The notes: generated by a model not told the origin, from the sequence alone. DNA of 64,000 bases from Lineus longissimus (GCF_910592395.1 NC_088312.1:8680001-8744000), one strand, 5' to 3'. Counted from the first letter of the stretch, positions 49,301 to 61,800 are shown. Numbers and translations: made by a program.

Positions 49301-50901
49301 ATGCTTTTCCACCCATACCGTGCTTTACATGTAGAATAGGATTTCCATTGACATGAATCTTGGAATCTTCATATGTTTAATGGATTTGACCAAGCTAGTT
49401 TGTCCAAAAAAGACTGGTGTACTTAGGAAAGTTCACTGTAAACAAAATACCCATATTTCCAGAGTGTTCAGTCAAAACATGATGTACAAATCATCCTGTA
49501 TGCTTGGAAATCTAATCAACTTCCCTCAGCAGCTTTTTTCTCCTGTTGATCATTTCGAAGAACCAATTAAGATAAACCCCAAACTGATAAGACTTCAAAT
49601 GGAATACCATCACCGTTTTTTTTTTCCAAGTGGTACAAGATATCAGATTGAAGACTTGAATTACATTTACAGAATATTAAAGTAACCGGATTAATAGAGT
49701 TTTCTGATTCCAAGCATCGTTTTGGCAACAGAGACCACCTCAGAGCTGAATAAAGATTCAAATTTAAACCAGATGTGATCTTCTCTCACTTTTCTGAATG
49801 TGTATACTGTAAATGGCACTACTCTCATGTCATGCTTGGTGAACAAACAAAGTCACTTCACAACCTGTACAAATAAAAGATTCCCCGAAATCCATTTTTG
49901 GAAATGATGAGCATGATCATTTCTCAATAGACCAACAGATCAATAAGCACAGGACTTGACCCGATTCTTATCTCTTAAAGTCATTGACCACATATTCAAG
50001 AAAATTTAGTCACAGCAGACAACTTAAAAATGCAGTAATTCAAATTTTTCAGTTGTAGCAGGACTAACCTTTAGTTGGAATGTCACATAAAACAATCAGA
50101 GTCAACAACTAAGGAAACGATATTACATGAGTCATTTGAAAAAAAGTCACTCACACTTTGTGGCTCAGTTGTTTTTAAATTTGTGAATTCATAACTGATA
50201 TCTATTCTAAGTAAATGTAAAAGTCTAAGCCCTCTTCATTGGTTCTGTTTGCTACCTGGTATAAATACACATGTTGCATGACATTCTGAGATCCCAAACA
50301 TTCGTGACAATCATCAGAACCATTAACCCTCTAACAACTGACCGATGAACTCTCACCTCTGTATGAACACTGCCATTTTCTAGACTTTGGTAGGCCTCAG
50401 CTATCAACTGGCGAATATTATCCTCGCTTGGTTTCATGTCCCTTCCATGCAAACTGTCATCTGAAAAACATAAAAAGCAAAATACATGAGCGAGTTCAAG
50501 TTGAGTCAAAATAGGTAAACAACATCATAAATCAAAAGATGAATCAAATTATGTCCAAATCAGTGATCACTATTATCATGATTATCATCTGGCAATAAAT
50601 AACATTGGCAAACATGACAAAATATCAAAGCAAAGGAGACAAACAATGAATGAAGCCAGCATCTGTCCAGAATGTATGAGGTCAAAAAGATGATAATCAG
50701 TCAAAATAATCGATGAAGGCCTCCTATTTTGTCCAAGGACTGAGATTGCAAAAGCTTTTCCAAAATCTATGTGCCTTATTTTTATCCATGTTTCTTACCA
50801 TCTGATTCTGAAACTGAGTCGTCATTTATGGTCAGGCTTAAATGTATTTCACCACCTGGAGATCGTAGATAAGTTTCCCCACGAAATCTTTTCACTGGCA
50901 T
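46316..50901 (-). CDS. MLYCD: Malonyl-CoA decarboxylase
   Basis: It converts malonyl-CoA to acetyl-CoA and CO2, relieving inhibition of mitochondrial fatty-acid import; known isoforms act in mitochondria, peroxisomes and cytosol. Ten coding exons, in transcript order: 50799-50901, 50357-50460, 49096-49236, 48708-48857, 48328-48480, 47892-48056, 47538-47655, 47157-47315, 46651-46884 and 46316-46557. Together they encode 522 residues (human 493) with continuous phase. Signatures are RNDGGVKFLVDMRADIL, RRFGPYRRCYIFT, ALTQEISSNIQ, the catalytic-serine segment AVFYSITSTQKGLQG, LIEKRRGYALNPVA-type sequence (here YIEKRRGYALNPVA) and the catalytic-histidine segment NFHLRNGAMVWQLNWMAD. The ATG at 50901 is the first after an in-frame stop. 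No strong mitochondrial presequence is visible. The protein ends DAHKKS, so the canonical C-terminal SKL is absent. Confidence 0.95.
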
Positions 50902-53042
50902 TTTCCAGGCCAATTAAATCCAGGTAATTCGACGGTAATATTCTCTAGATTTACAAGTTTAAATATGAATCCCAACAAGATATATAAAATATTAAAACTG
51001 AAGTAAAACCACTGCTTGTCTGACGAAAAGAATAAACAAATACATTAGGCATGTAGGGCTATCCAAAGCTAGCAAGCTTTGAAGACACAGCCTTAAAATA
51101 AAATTTATGATATCATTTCTTAGAACATTATGCGCAAGTCACAATTACATGTAGACAGACATAAACATATTTACAAAGAAGGAAGACCATATTTAGAAGG
51201 TGTAAAATCCAGTTTAATATCTAGGTCAGATCTCGTCAGTTTGAGTTATGATGAATGAAGCGGTAAGAAAACTTGATCACATCTTGCACTTTACAGGAAC
51301 ACTTTTGAATAGACTGAACTGGCTGTGGAACCTATGGGGCTATCTAAACTTACAAAAAATAAGCAGGATATTCTTGACCAATATTTTTTCTTTCCACTTT
51401 ATTCACTGTCAGTCAGCAGCACAAGTCATTCACATTCTCTAGCAGCACTAGCCTAATCCCAGCCAATCCCACTTTCTTAGCATTTAATTAAAAAGAGAGA
51501 AACAGGATACATGTGCACTATAAAGGATAGGCCTCATTGTATGTCCATCTCCACTGAACTTACAATCATTTGAATTGACGAATGACCCAACAACTGAAGT
51601 AGCCTGTTTCAGTTGCAAGCATTGTCATTAGTAATAGTATATTCCAAGAAAACATTAGAATGATTATGAGGTACCAATTCAGTTTAAATCATGCAGAATT
51701 GACACATAAGATATCAAAAATAATCCACTGCCTTCTCCATAGCAACATCAATATCATATTAACATCTGTAGAAGAAAAGGATCTGAAATCATATAAACCA
51801 TACCAGTGATAACATGGAAATACAGTGGAACCTCCCATAGCCAACACCTCTCTATTAAGGACACCAGGTTTGGTCCCAAATTGGTTGTTTCCATTCAATT
51901 TGACCTCTCCGATCAGGACACCTCTCTCTGTTAAGGACAGTAGTTGTCAGTCCAAAGGGTGTCCTTCATAGAGAGGTTCTAGAGTAATCATGATCAAGAT
52001 CTTGTTTTCCTGACATTGCTACCCCAAATGTCTTACAGATTGAGACTACATGTACGTCCATAGGTCAGGATAGGATTGCATATCGTTGCAGACGATCATT
52101 CATGCTAATACCAACTTGTTAAGTTCAGCGCTCTCCAAGTCATATCACACAGAATCTGGCATTGACGTCAGCCTATCCATCCCATGTCAATGTATGGTCT
52201 ACCAAACTAATACATGTATCTTTATGCCCATGTCTCTGCTGCATGCTTGGGCGAATTCCAAAAAGAGGTTGTTCGTCTATGATGATGACGAGGAGTGCGA
52301 AATGTGACCGTCTCATGATGAAATTAACTGTGAATTGTGCAAATCAGATATCAGATAGGCTAGGCCCTGTATGTGAAAATTGTGAAAGCAATGTGAAATT
52401 GCCTGGGACTAATGGTCTGCTTAGACTGAAACCCAGTATTGGAAGAAGAAATGTTACATGTGAACATTACATGGTGAATGAAATAAAAATGAGAAATTGA
52501 AAGTTTTACTCACCACATGCATTCAAAATTAACACTTTCAAGTACAATAAAAGACCTACATTGAGTCTAAAAATAGGGACAAGTCTATTCCATATAGCAC
52601 GACTTTACTGAACAGGTTCCTGGCAGGGGAAATGGGTACTCAGTGCAGATTTTATGTTTCTTGGTAAATTCTGTAGTTCCAGGAAAAAGGACTTCTTCGT
52701 GGAAAAGGTGTGATGTCACGGTTTCTGTGGTCCCTTTAAACTCCTTATCGTATGATCTTATTTCGAAACACTAAACTTGTGAGGTTAATTAGACTTTATC
52801 TATCCATAATTATCAGTTGCTTTTTATAACAAACGATTCGTTTCGCACAAGAATGTATTTTTATTGAGAGCCCGAAATTGATGACGTAGTACACACCGGC
52901 TTACCAAACATGAAATATTTTGGCTAAATTACACCACAAAAATGCTAATAAACTCTATACTCTATAAAATATAATAAAGTTGATGTGCCTACATTGTTGA
53001 TTGATATATGAACGAACTTTTGGGTCGGTTAAATACAAAAGA
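50902..53042. other. Divergent intergenic region between MLYCD and PDSS2
   Basis: This 2.1 kb stretch separates two genes transcribed away from each other and should hold both promoters. It contains a pogo-like MITE (51821-51986). An open frame at 52162-52500 has no similarity that I recognise and no good start context. Non-coding first exons could be present, but I cannot place them. Confidence 0.55.
51821..51986 (-). mobile_element. pogo/Tigger-like MITE, copy 2 (~166 bp)
   Basis: The element runs from TACAGTGGAACCTCCCATAG to GAGAGGTTCTAGAGTA, with TA at both outer ends, as expected for Tc1/mariner-superfamily target duplication. CAGTGGAACCTC and GAGAGGTTC form imperfect terminal inverted repeats. 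Its reverse complement aligns with the copy at 28797-28918, sharing AAGGACACCCTT, CTGACAA and AATTTGGGACCAAA. It is non-coding. Confidence 0.65.
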
Positions 53043-55851
53043 ATGGCCCAGTTATTGTTTAGAACAACAAAACTTTGTGTTCCAGTTCCAATGTCAAAAT
53101 GTGTCGCCCGTTTCATGAACATGACCAGCTCATCCAGGCGGGTTATTTGTGATAGTAAACACACTTCTATCAGGGCAAGTTTGAATAAAGGCATATCAGA
53201 TGATGTTGTCAGGCACGCATCACTTTTAAGTTTCTTTGCTGGTGGAACTTTAGGAGGCCGGCCAAACGACATCACATTTACGAAGGTCGTCTCTGATGCA
53301 GAAAAACTTGTTGGATACCCAACATCATTCATGAGTCTCCGCTGCCTCCTCAGTGATGAAATGTCCAATGTAGCAATGTATGTGAGAAAATTAGTTGGGA
53401 CGAAGCATCCACTGTTGAAAACTGCAAGGTAAAAACATGAGTACCGTACGGATGCGTCAAACATAAAGACTTGTTCAAAGCCTTACTCGACTTGTTCAAA
53501 GCTTTGCTCAAGACAAAAACAATCCAATCACCGCATATCACTAAAGCGCAACCGAACTCATCAGCCTGATTACTCTATTTATTATCTATCCAGATCCAGG
53601 TCGCTGCATCATATACTGACCATCATTACGGTTGGCTGAGACAAACATTTTAAAGGGACAATATAGGCAGCAGCTAGGCAGGCAAGATAAAGTTATACAA
53701 AGTCGCCTATAGGGGTCTCTCGCATCTCACATTAAGTCGAAGTGATTCACATTTGTACAAGGAATGTACTGACACGGGTGTATTTAGTGCTGAATCTGAC
53801 ATGACCCAGGGCCAAATTGGCCCCTCTGCTCCTGCCTATAGTCCCCAATTAACGAAAGGTCAAATTTAAATTTAGGCCTACTATTTTACCTTCTGATTAG
53901 AGTTCTATTAGGTTAACCTGCAGTCATTTCATAACACTAGGTTCTTGGTTTCTCAAGTAGGTCTTTTTAGTCGAGCACAACAGGCTTAATGTCCCAATGT
54001 TCATTGGATTAGACTTGGACAACATTTGTAGGCCTAATGTCATGAATGTCTCTGTGAGGTATTTCCCAAACATTTGCTTGTAGTATTTCCTTCATCTGTT
54101 CCAGAGGCTTGGTTCTTGAAGGGAAGCATGCAGTTCAAACGAGAGGATTGATAGTCCTCCTGATTTCCAAGGCAGCAGGGCCTACCACAAAAACTGACCA
54201 ACCAGCAATGAATGATGAACTGATCAGTGGAATACACAACAGGTAAATATGTGAAAGAAATTAGTGCTGTCTTCTCCTTGGTTGTGAGAAGAAGAAGAAA
54301 AAGAAGAGGAAACCTGTGGGAAGTTTTATTATTGATGAGAACAGCCCGTTTTCCTACCATCAATGAATGATCAACATGTTCCTAAAACATTTTTTTCAGC
54401 CAGAGACAACTTGCTGAAATCGTCGAGTTAATCCACACGGCCAACTTGATCCACCTTGGTGTAGTGAACTTGAAGGATGTTCAGCCAACTGATGGACCTC
54501 TCAAGGACATGGAGCTTGGCAACAAGGTCGCCATTCTCAGTGGAGATTTCCTTCTGGCAAATGCTTGCACAGCTCTGGCCCAGCTGAGAAACACAAAAGT
54601 AAGTTAATAATATTTTCTCCAGAATCGAAAATTGAGAATGAGAATGTTCTATAGATTTATAGATATTACTCCGAGAATATTTCTCACTGTATTTACAACA
54701 GACATGGCAGAAACTTTGCTAGATGCATTTGATATGTTGGGAGCAAGGTTCTTGAGGTTGAGAAGTCCTGGAGTTACTGATTTGAGCTTTTAATTACATT
54801 CTACATGTAGTTGCTGAGTACAGAGATGGGGCAGTTGTATGATTTCATTTGACTTACTTTGTTCTATAATTTCAAGGTAGTTGAAATTATCTCCAGTGCC
54901 ATTGGGAACATGATGGAAGCGGAGTTCGTCCATATAGACGACTCCAACCTACCTTTACCTGCACCATTCTCCATAGACCAGTGGGAAGAACACTGTTACT
55001 TATCACGAGGAGCACTGATCGCCAAGAGTTGTAGGTCTGCCATGGAGCTGGCAGGCCATTCAGAGGAGAGGCAGGAAAAGGCCTCAGAGTTTGGAAAACA
55101 TATGGCTTGCACACAAAAGGTGAATAGAAATAGAATATTTGCACATACACTGTATTTGAATATATGATGGACGTTGTTTGTTTAAAATTGTTGATTTGGA
55201 AAATAAAGTAAAAACAACAATTTCTCTTATTTGAATATCTTGAATACTACTTTCTTATACAGCTACATGAAGAACTACAACCATACCTCAACCCTGACAG
55301 TGAGGTTGAACTATCGCTAACGTCTGCCCCTACCATCATGTATTTACAAAACAACAAAGATATAAAACCAAATGAACTATTGGATGAAAAAAGAGTAAGT
55401 TTTACCTAAAATTTGGGAATGCTGTGCCTTGTATGGGTTTAATTGTGCAGGCCTGTCTGTGTTAAATGTTCATCTCTTGACTTGGCCTACTCACATCCTC
55501 ATTCTGGACTGTAGAGTTTAAACCATGCACTATGCTTCAACCTGGATGAGTCATCACTTGACCTCGGGGGGGTTCCAGAGTCTTGAGTACATTAGAATAG
55601 CAAAATAATGATTCAAAATTGATATTTACTTCATATCTATAGGTTGTTCATGGTGAGACAAAATTGTATCCTTTCTCTTCCAGCTCTACCGTGCCATTTT
55701 TGGATCAAGCTCAACGATAAACAAAGTTCAAAACCTGTGTAAGGACCATGGCGAAAAAGCTATCGATGCATTACAAATTTTCCATCCATCAGATGCCAGG
55801 ACTGCTTTAGAAAAGATTATTCAGGCTTTGATGACCTTTCCAATCAGATAA
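53043..55851 (+). CDS. PDSS2: Decaprenyl/polyprenyl diphosphate synthase subunit 2
   Basis: This is the partner subunit of PDSS1 in the mitochondrial enzyme that builds the polyprenyl tail of ubiquinone. Six exons: 53043-53428, 54105-54242, 54400-54598, 54877-55119, 55263-55394 and 55684-55851. They encode 421 residues (human 399). Recognised segments are [105 protein letters not shown] and the terminal [14 protein letters not shown]. As in other PDSS2 proteins, the DDxxD metal-binding motifs of prenyltransferases are absent: the first-helix position reads [13 protein letters not shown]. This is the expected non-catalytic subunit. The N-terminus from [12 protein letters not shown] is basic and non-acidic, fitting a mitochondrial presequence. 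Confidence 0.95.
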
Positions 55852-55924
55852 CGAGAGTCAAGAGTGATTGATTATTGATTAAATTGTGAAAAAATACAGT
55901 AAACCAACAAATTTTCTCGAGCTT

Positions 55925-55930
55925 TTTATT
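55925..55930 (-). promoter_or_regulatory. Polyadenylation signal for the minus-strand GST-like gene
   Basis: TTTATT on the plus strand reads AATAAA on the minus strand, about 260 nt past the GST-like stop codon. It lies inside the PDSS2 3' UTR. Confidence 0.45.
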
Positions 55931-56026
55931 TTTGAGGATTTCAGAAATAACCTTGTTTAGCTAAAGAAATATTGCGAAAATTTGTTTTTGATTTGAAAAA
56001 CTTAAAGATATTTTGTAATCCGCCAA

Positions 56027-56032
56027 AATAAA
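56027..56032 (+). promoter_or_regulatory. Polyadenylation signal AATAAA (PDSS2)
   Basis: A canonical hexamer about 175 nt after the PDSS2 stop codon, followed by G/T-rich sequence. Confidence 0.65.
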
Positions 56033-56189
56033 AGCCTTGAAAATTTGGAAGTGTACCGTATTTGGATTGTAAACGTTTTGTGGTTGATCCACCAACTTCC
56101 CTTCGAAGTCACCAAGAGATTTTCCTTAACTGTCAAAATGCCACGTCATTTGTCATTTACTTCCGACATGTTTGGTGGATCACCCCCTA

Positions 56190-58445
56190 TCACATGAATG
56201 AAGCTCTCCTACTTCCCCTCTGGATGACTTGTAGATTGTGTACTTCACACACATCTTCCCAGTTATCACCATTATGTTTTTTTACTCGGTCGATCCACTG
56301 TTTTACTTTTGGGTATGGTTTCATATTGAAACTGGCTAAGTCGAGCAGTGTAATGATCATGGCAATGTAACTGTCCACAAAAAGAGCTGAAATAAAATCG
56401 AATGATTTTATTAAAATGACATTATCAGTTGTTTGTAAAAAAAGTTTTGAAAGGGGGGTTTCACAAGATAGGTTGTAGTGAATTCTGTGATAAACTGTGG
56501 TCTGGCGGTCGAGGTGTTATGACTGTGTTTAAAAACACAGTCATGATGTGACCATCATTTTTTTAAATCCAGCGATAACGATTGTGCTTGTTACTTTAGG
56601 AGGACACTACACTTTAATTGCCTGAGTAATTGAATGAGGCATAAAACTTGAATTCCTTTCACAATGACTTTGCCAGGGCTAGCAAGAGATCCCACACAGG
56701 GGAAAAGAGTTCCAGTTACTTACGATCTGCCCCCAGCAGATAAGGATTTGTCTTCAAATATATTTTCTCTAACGTCTCAAGGTGGTGTACTACATCCTCT
56801 TCGACTAATTTTCCTAGTTCAGTGTTGACTTCTGGGTCATCAAATTCTTGTTTGCCAACTTTTGTACTGATGAAGTCGTGGTGAATATTTCTGAAATCGA
56901 TGAGGTTGATGGATTACAATGTTTTTGTAAAGTTGACTTCATCTTTCGTGAGTTATTTAAACAAAAACCCAGAGGGTATTTCAGGTTCCATAATTAGGGA
57001 TTTTGCCTTTTCAAACCTAATTTTATTGTCGGTTATATTGGGTAATAAAATGACCATTCTCTAAAAGATTCATCAGGTTGTGACATTGTCCCCAATTTTC
57101 ACTGAAATCAGTTTTATGAAGTTTCATTCGAAGGTTCAGCTATTGGATAATCAAGGATCTTACCTTAGCAATGTCGAACTTGCCCAACACATGATGGCCT
57201 CTGCCTTGGCTCTTATCTTACGTGTAGGACCCATCTCGGCATGCCCTGTGTACTTCTCAGCCAGGTAGAAGATCATGGCTGGACTGGAATTCAAATCCGG
57301 TTTGTCTTTTGAGCATTTTGAATAATGTTCCATATCTTAAATTCAAACCTTTTGATAATACACTTAGAAGTGAATTGGAAAAAGGTTTAGATTTAACACA
57401 AATGCTTGTTGGTCTTGTCCACATGATATTGTCTGAAGTTGTGACATTGTCCTGGCTTTTAGATAAACACGAAGACAATCACATCCCATCTCAAGTGGAT
57501 GTACCCATTGTGGTGTATTCATACATGCCGATAAAAGACCTACACCTCGACATCTTTAACACAAAAATGGTTCCATTTGGGTTTGCATCTCAATTTCATC
57601 ATCTATCAGTTAAAGACAATCCCTTCAAAATCGTTTTTCACCTTCATACTTACCAATCAAAGACCACCACATCTCCGTCTTCAAGACAAGGGATTGTGCC
57701 ATTTGGATTGACATCACTAACACTGTTCATGGCCTCTGCCACACCATCATCTGTGTCAACCAGATTAAAGGCAGTTTTCGTCTGAAAACAATAGAATTGA
57801 AGAATAGAGGAGCAATGACTTGAAAGATAATGCTATTGATAAGCAGCTGGAAGAGTGAAAGAGGGTGATTGTCGCTGATAAACAGTTGTAGGAGTGAAAA
57901 TCTTTAAAACGCATTTTCTTGACTGACTAACCTGCAGAAGATAAAGCCAAACGAGCCTACACGGCACGGATCGTCTGCTGAGGTAGACGGTTAGATTGAT
58001 GGCTTCCTCTGCCAGGAGGGTGGTGCCTTCCAATATTGTCCGGTAGCTGGACCGTCGTCTGCCCAACCGGGGGTTCTCGGTGATGGAGGCCAGTCTGCCT
58101 CGGCTGGACATGAAATACGGAAATCAAAGAACATCAATTCTGATGAATCAGGGACACCTCCCGTTACATTGAGAATCAGGAATAAGTAACATATGGTAAA
58201 GTGTTTGGACTCGGGGGGAAATAGGGAATATGGTATAATGGGTAACCAACGTTAGTAGGCTGGTCTCGATGTCACATCCCCTGAACACCTCCTCCGTCTG
58301 TCTAAATATCAGCCAAAATCTGCATGATTGTGACCGGGTTTTTTTTGGGGAGGGGGGAGGGCATATGCCCCTAATATCTCCAGCTACGGCCCTGGACATT
58401 GTGGCCTGATCATGGATGTGTTACTTACGTCTTAGTTGAGGTCAT
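56190..58445 (-). CDS. Glutathione S-transferase theta-like protein
   Basis: It probably conjugates glutathione to electrophiles in the cytosol. Six coding exons in transcript order are 58429-58445, 57932-58103, 57654-57781, 57164-57283, 56724-56890 and 56190-56386. They give 266 residues with continuous phase. The thioredoxin-like N-domain is seen in LTVYLSRRSVPCRLVWLYLL (a serine in the usual catalytic position), VNPNGTIPCLEDGDVVVFD (the cis-proline loop) and PAMIFYLAEKYTG. The helical C-domain follows, with YLLGADPLFVDSYIAMIITL and KPYPKVKQWIDRVKK. About 40 residues precede the N-domain (RGRLASITENPRLGRRRSSY), longer than in typical theta GSTs. The ATG at 58445 is the only one in the short first coding exon. 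It is a GST beyond reasonable doubt; the class is less certain. Confidence 0.85.
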
Positions 58446-58661
58446 TGTGTCCCTCTTGTATTGTAAATTTACCCGTATCTAAAAGAAAAAGTGGTGTGAC
58501 AGAATTAAGTAAGGCTGCTTCGATCAGCGTTGCGACGCCGTCTATCAAATTCGGTCGGCCCGCGATCTAAAGCAAATATGTGGGTATAACCAGAAAAACC
58601 CCCACAAGAACCATACAGCATCGCCATCGACTTTTGTGCGCCCCTTGCGAGTTTCGTATCG

Positions 58662-58669
58662 TGACGTCA
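58662..58669. promoter_or_regulatory. CRE palindrome TGACGTCA (site 1)
   Basis: A perfect full CRE, the recognition sequence of CREB/ATF bZIP factors. It lies 33 bp, about three helical turns, from site 2. Confidence 0.6.
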
Positions 58670-58694
58670 CACAATCTTTGTCGTGTCCTCGTCA

Positions 58695-58702
58695 TGACGT
58701 CA
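58695..58702. promoter_or_regulatory. CRE palindrome TGACGTCA (site 2)
   Basis: A second perfect full CRE on the same DNA face as site 1 (33 bp centre to centre), between divergent genes. Confidence 0.6.
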
Positions 58703-58761
58703 TCACAAGGCGAGCGTAGCAACCGCGTCAGATTGTTTTCCGTTCTCAACGGTGTACAACA

Positions 58762-58774
58762 TATATTTTATATA
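58762..58774 (+). promoter_or_regulatory. TATA-like box of the acidic repeat gene
   Basis: TATATTTTATATA lies about 37 bp before the ATG at 58811. It would place transcription initiation about 10-15 nt upstream of the start codon. Confidence 0.45.
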
Positions 58775-58810
58775 GCGCTCTGTATACTTTGTATTCACTC
58801 AAATCTTACG

Positions 58811-61800
58811 ATGGCAAGGGGAAATTTTAGTTTTTTACCGAATTTGGCTGATGGATTTCTTGCATTGGCGACATTGCTTGCAAGTATTCGGATCCCGAAA
58901 CCCCCGAAAATTAAGAGGAGAAGATTGAGACGACTCTTTCGCAAAAAGACGAAGGTGGCGAAAGTTAGAAGCAAAGCAGCCAGTGGAGTTGCTGCCAAAC
59001 TAGAAGTGGGAGATATCCACGGAGATATCGGGATTGTAACTGAAGGTATTGCAAGAAGGTACGACCTTGCAGAAGGCAGGGCGGATGAGAAGGAGAGCGG
59101 TGATGGGGAAGGAGACAACCACGGCAGAGGAAAGAAAAATAGCACATCTCAGCCTGAGTCTCAAGTAAGTCATTCTGGTAGAAGCAGTGATTTTCAATGT
59201 ACTCCGCCACTCGATATTTCAAACTTTTCAAATACTTTTGTAATAATGAAGGAGTGAAAAAACCTCAACATCAAGATGCAAGTAAGTGTGAGTCTGACGC
59301 AAACATTGATGGAGAAAAGGCGAAGACAACGGCATTGTGACAGCGCGACGGGAATAAACCCTTGATGTGACCATACAAACGTACGATGTTTGTAATGACC
59401 TCCGAGAGGGTTCCGGTTCACTGAACTCGCCTTCCCCTTCGCTTAGTTATCAAACGTTTGGGATTTGTTTTTTGCAAATTCATCTAATACATTTTTGTAC
59501 ACTCTTGAAAACTCGCAATTTCAGCAATTCACCGGCACACAGGCGGTTAAGAATCTCGTTGTACCACAGGCAGAGGAAAGCCAGGCCTTAGTTATCGAGG
59601 TGGATGACAGTGGAGACGATGACAACATTGTACCTGCAGCGGAAACAAATGCAGTAGGGTGCGGTAGCGGCCAGGAGTCTGCTATCATGCTTCACGATTG
59701 TGGAGACACCGACAGTGAGATTGTGATTGTTACTCGGACGGATATTGAAGACAATGGTGACCAGGGATTGGTGATTGCGGTCGACGTGCGAGAAGACAAG
59801 GACGTGATTGTGACCTCAGAGGTAAGCAATGTGGCAGGAGACATTTGCGGCGAGGCACAGAGGTTGAACGACTGCGGAGACCAAGACGGTGAGATCGTAA
59901 CTGCTGCTCAGACGGATATTGAAGACACCGGTGACCTGGAATTAGTTATCGAGGAAGATGTACGTCGAGACGAGGCGATTGTGACTGGCGAGGTAGGAAT
60001 TGCGGCAGATGATATTAGCTGCGAGGCATTGAAGTTGAACGATTGCGGAGATCAAGACAGTAAGATTGTGACTGTTACTCAGACAGCTATTGAAGACATT
60101 GGTGAACACGGATTAGGCATCAAGATAGATGAACGTGGAGACGAGGCGACTGTGACTCTTGAGGTAAGAAATGCGGCAGATGGTATAAGCGACGAGGCAT
60201 TGAGGTTGGACGACTGCAAAGACCAAGACAGTGAGATTGTGACTGTTACTCAGACGGATATTGAAGACACTGGTGACCTGGACTTGGTAATAGAGGAAGA
60301 TAAGCTTGAAGAGGAGGTGATTGTGACTCGTGAGGTAGGAATTTCGGAAGATGATATTAGCGGCGAAGCATTGAGATTAAGCGACGGGGGAGACCAAGAC
60401 AGTGAGATTGAGACGGCTACTCAGACGGATATTGAAGACACTGGTGACCAGGGATTAGTTGATGAATGTGGAGATGAAACGATTGCGACTGGTGTGGTAG
60501 GAATTACGGCAGATGATATTAGCGGCGAGGCATTAAGATTAAGCGACGGCGGAGACCAAGACAGTGAGATTGAGACTGCTACTCAGACGGATATTGAAGA
60601 CACTGGTGACCAGGGATTAGTTGATGAATGTGGAGATGAGACGATAGTGTCTGGCGAGGTAGAAATCGCGGTAGATGATATGAGCGGCGAGGCATTGAGA
60701 TTAAGCGACGGCGGAGACCAAGACAGTGAGATTGAGACGGCTACTCAGACGGATATTGAAGACACTGGTGACCAGGGATTAGTTGATGAATGTGGAGATG
60801 AAACGATTGCGACTGGTGTGGTAGGAATTACGGCAGATGATATTAGTAGCGAGGCATTGAGATTAAGCGACGGCGGAGACCAAGACAGTGAGATTGAGAC
60901 TGCTACTCAGACGGATATTGAAGACACTGGTGACCAGGGATTAGTTGATGAATGTGGAGATGAGACGATTGCGACTGGCGTGGTAGGAATTTCGGTAGAT
61001 GATATTAGCGGCGAGGCATTAAGATTAAGCGACGGCGGAGACCAAGACAGTGAGATTGAGACTGCTACTCAGACGGATATTGAAGACACTGGTGACCAAG
61101 GATTAGTTGATGAATGTGGAGATGAGACGATTGTGTCTGGTGTGGTAGGAATTTCGGCAGATGATATTAGCGGCAAGGCATTAAGATTAAGCGACGGCGG
61201 AGACCAAGACAATGAGATTGAGACGGCTACTCAGACGGATATTGAAGACACTGGTGACCAGGGATTAGTTGATGAATATGGAGATGAGACGATTGTGTCT
61301 GGTGTGGTAGGAATTTCGGCAGATGATATTAGCGGCGAGGCATTAAGATTAAGCGACGGCGGAGACCAAGGCAGTGAGATTGAGACGGCTACTCAGACGG
61401 ATATTGAAGACACTGGTGACCAGGGATTAGTTGATGAATGTGGAGATGAGACGATTGCGACTGGTGTGGTAGGAATTTCGGCAGATGATATTAGCGGCGA
61501 GGCATTAAGATTAAGCGACGGCGGAGACCAAGACAGTGAGATTGAGACGGCTACTCAGACGGATATTGAAGACACTGGTGACCAGGGATTAGTTGATGAA
61601 TGTGGAGATGAAACGATTGCGACTGGTGTGGTAGGAATTACGGCAGATGATATTAGCGGCGAGGCATTGAGATTAAGCGATGGCGGAGACCAAGACAGTG
61701 AGATTGAGACTGCTACTCAGACGGATATTGAAGACACTGGTGACCAGGGATTAGTTGATGAATGTGGAGATGAAACGATTGCGACTGGTGTGGTAGGAAT

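Larger units (their letters stand above)
58446..58810. promoter_or_regulatory. Short bidirectional promoter interval
   Basis: Only 365 bp separate the start codons of the minus-strand GST-like gene and the plus-strand acidic repeat gene. The interval is richer in CpG than its surroundings. It holds two identical TGACGTCA palindromes and, nearest the plus-strand gene, a TATA-like sequence. Its role as a shared promoter is inferred from arrangement. Confidence 0.6.

Noticed and set aside
52162-52500. 112-codon open frame between MLYCD and PDSS2
   Set aside because: No recognisable similarity, no clear start or splice support, and codons look unselected.
52955-53464. 169-codon minus-strand open frame opposite PDSS2 exon 1
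   Set aside because: The plus-strand frame encodes recognisable PDSS2 sequence; the antisense frame resembles nothing.
58795-59145. 116-codon minus-strand open frame over exon 1 of the acidic gene
   Set aside because: It is antisense to a well-supported first exon and has a low-complexity Leu/Ser composition caused by the basic codons on the other strand.
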